A DNA stretch of 7,107 bases from Clostridia bacterium (GTDB lineage: Bacteria; Bacillota_A; Clostridia; Christensenellales; CAG-138), in assembly GCA_017553815.1 (NCBI GenBank), contig JAFZJT010000236.1, positions 1-7,107 of the forward strand, given 5' to 3'. Shown here in pieces: positions 5,842 to 7,107 of this stretch (positions within the stretch are counted from its first letter, which is position 1; each line of letters begins with the position of its first letter). The notes under the pieces were generated by a model. The model worked only from the letters and a program-made list of their open reading frames with translations, was not told the DNA's origin and did not search any database. The position numbers and the translations under genes are program-made.

Positions 5842-7044
5842 TTACCAGCTGCCTCTGCCGCCGTGGCAATCCCAAACATACTGATCGTACATCTGGTAAA
5901 GCTTCCATTCGCCATCCTCAAAGGAAACCAGCATGGAGCCGTATCTTTTCTTATCCCATATCGAGGTTCCGATATCGTATTCGATCTGATATTTGAAATT
6001 AGCGCCCACAACTGTATCGGTAAGCCAGAAGCAAACATTTTCTTCATCAAAGAGGCACTGAGTCATTTTAAGAAGAGTATTTCCTCCACGCTTATCGTAC
6101 TTTTCCCAAAGGCTCTGCGCAAGATCGCTTTCCGCATCGGAAGCGATAAGCACAAGGAGATCGGAAACGGTCGCGCCGTTGGTATCGTGGATAACCTTTG
6201 CCTCGTTCCAAATATGCTTAACGCCCTCGAACAGCGACTGAGTATCCTCGATCACGACCTTGACATAATCGGTAGTCACATCGACCTCATTGCGAGATTT
6301 GGGGGTAAGTGTCTTGGTGAAATCGAAATTATCGCCGTATACGCGAACATCGATATCCCTCTTGCCCACAAAGGACAGGGTATAGTCATAGCTGAGACCG
6401 GTGTCGCCGGCCTGTTTATTTGTGATAAGCTCCTTACCAAGCTCCTTGCCGTTGACCTCGACCTTGGTTTTGCCGCCGGGAGCGCGGAAGGTGTAATTCG
6501 TGTTCACAAATTCGCTTGCATCCACGCACCATTCGTTATCCTTATTCATTTTCATAGACACCTTGACGGTTTCGGAATAGCCGCCCTGCTCGGCAACGCT
6601 GATCTGAACGCTCTGATAATCGCTGCCGCCGGAGCTGCTGCTAACCTTGCAGGTGGAGTTCTCTTCCAGCTCCGCAAGCGCCTTGAAGCTGCTGCGCGGG
6701 AAGTACCACGAGATATCATCGGGGGTAACGAAGGAACCCTCGCCAAGCTTCATCGAAGCAAGCGCGGAATCCCAATCCTTCTTCATGATCGCCTCAACGA
6801 ATTCACGCGCGGCGGTTTCATAGCTCTTTTCGCGCTGCTCCTGCTGAGCAGGGGGCTGCGTTGCCTCAGTCTGCGGAGCGGGCGTTGCCTCATCCTTGGG
6901 AGCGGGCGAGTTCTGCGAAGGAAGCATGGAAGAAATAACGTCGTTTATAACGTCATTGGGATCGGGCTGCTTCTTGCAGGCGGGTGTTGCGAGGGCTGCC
7001 GCTGCCATAAGCGCGGCAAGACCTGTTACGAGATACTTTTTCAT
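5842..7044 (-). CDS. Predicted lipoprotein of unknown function
   Basis: A 400-residue protein. AGGAGG at 7054-7059, 9 bases before the ATG at 7044, fixes the start. Residues 1-22 form a signal peptide (MKKY, then a hydrophobic Ala/Leu core) ending in TPA before Cys23, a likely lipidation site though the -3 Thr is not the usual Leu. Residues 44-72 are a Pro/Ala/Gln/Glu linker typical of surface lipoproteins. A first folded part (~75-180) opens with ETAAREFVEAIMKKDWDSAL, a helical start reminiscent of NTF2-like/DUF4878-type domains. Then comes a beta-rich segment (~181-260, with KVEVNGKEL) and a second part (~262-390) ending FEDGEWKLYQMYDQYVWD, again like the last strands of an NTF2-like fold. 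The alternation resembles TcaA-type extracellular modules, but this is pattern inference. The tail is Gly/Trp-rich with Cys393. I do not recognise the protein itself. Its promoter probably lies beyond the window. Confidence 0.85.
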   Translation of the reverse strand: MKKYLVTGLAALMAAAALATPACKKQPDPNDVINDVISSMLPSQNSPAPKDEATPAPQTEATQPPAQQEQREKSYETAAREFVEAIMKKDWDSALASMKLGEGSFVTPDDISWYFPRSSFKALAELEENSTCKVSSSSGGSDYQSVQISVAEQGGYSETVKVSMKMNKDNEWCVDASEFVNTNYTFRAPGGKTKVEVNGKELGKELITNKQAGDTGLSYDYTLSFVGKRDIDVRVYGDNFDFTKTLTPKSRNEVDVTTDYVKVVIEDTQSLFEGVKHIWNEAKVIHDTNGATVSDLLVLIASDAESDLAQSLWEKYDKRGGNTLLKMTQCLFDEENVCFWLTDTVVGANFKYQIEYDIGTSIWDKKRYGSMLVSFEDGEWKLYQMYDQYVWDCHGGRGSW

Positions 7045-7053
7045 CAGAATTAT

Positions 7054-7059
7054 CCTCCT
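7054..7059 (-). promoter_or_regulatory. Consensus Shine-Dalgarno site of the lipoprotein gene
   Basis: AGGAGG on the minus strand, 9 bases before the ATG, the strongest ribosome binding site in the window; it decides the start of the lipoprotein. Upstream (7060-7107) I see no clear -35/-10 pair. Confidence 0.85.
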
Positions 7060-7107
7060 CGGGTTTTTATCCTATCGCCTTGCGGCGGAAAGGGTTTGGT
7101 TTTTGTG

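Noticed and set aside
1..7107. CRISPR array, tRNA, rRNA, or a multi-gene defence or mobile system
   Set aside because: No regularly spaced repeats, no cloverleaf or rRNA signature seen by eye, and the genes present are housekeeping or single unknowns.

Overview
The window looks like a chromosomal segment from a moderately GC-rich, low-complexity-poor Firmicute, most likely a gut-type member of the Clostridia (Oscillospirales/Ruminococcaceae-like). The reasons are strong AGGAGG-type ribosome binding sites, sigma-A promoters with consensus boxes, a CIRCE operator, a Firmicutes-style HtpG, a TIGR03905-type TSCPD protein, and a lipoprotein with a Pro/Ala/Gln linker. The taxonomic call is inference from these traits; no rRNA or other marker gene is present.

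Layout. The left edge (3-95) carries the last ~30 codons of a reading frame that resembles the C-terminus of an insertion-sequence transposase, tentatively ISL3-like. A well-formed promoter (125-153) then drives a small TSCPD-domain protein (203-451) and, 14 bases later, a SpoU/TrmH-type RNA 2'-O-methyltransferase (466-1230). That pair ends at an intrinsic terminator (1242-1288).

A minus-strand unit runs from 3482 down to 1445. It starts from a promoter at 3515-3543, encodes an RlmI-like 23S rRNA cytosine-5 methyltransferase (2262-3482), and continues 52 bases later into a membrane-anchored protein of unknown function (1445-2209). The latter reading frame is cut by one in-frame TAA at 1901-1903, so it is a nonsense-mutation pseudogene, a recent allele or a sequencing error.

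Divergent from this unit is htpG (3688-5658), the bacterial Hsp90. Its promoter has perfect 17-bp spacing, and a perfect CIRCE operator (3625-3651) covers the predicted transcription start, so it should be repressed by HrcA. The protein has a His/Cys/Glu/Asp-rich stretch where the charged linker between the N-terminal ATPase and middle domains lies, and an acidic expansion in the ATP-lid region. It ends at a strong hairpin terminator (5677-5717).

Between htpG and a convergent gene lies a non-coding stretch with three 7-bp tandem repeats and a long GC-rich imperfect palindrome (5718-5811). The last gene, on the minus strand (5842-7044), encodes a predicted secreted lipoprotein of unknown function with a good ribosome binding site.

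Functionally the window is mostly housekeeping: two RNA methyltransferases and one stress chaperone, plus three uncharacterised proteins. I see no convincing new multi-gene system. The most unusual points are the CIRCE-controlled htpG with a potential metal-binding linker and the membrane gene split by a stop codon.
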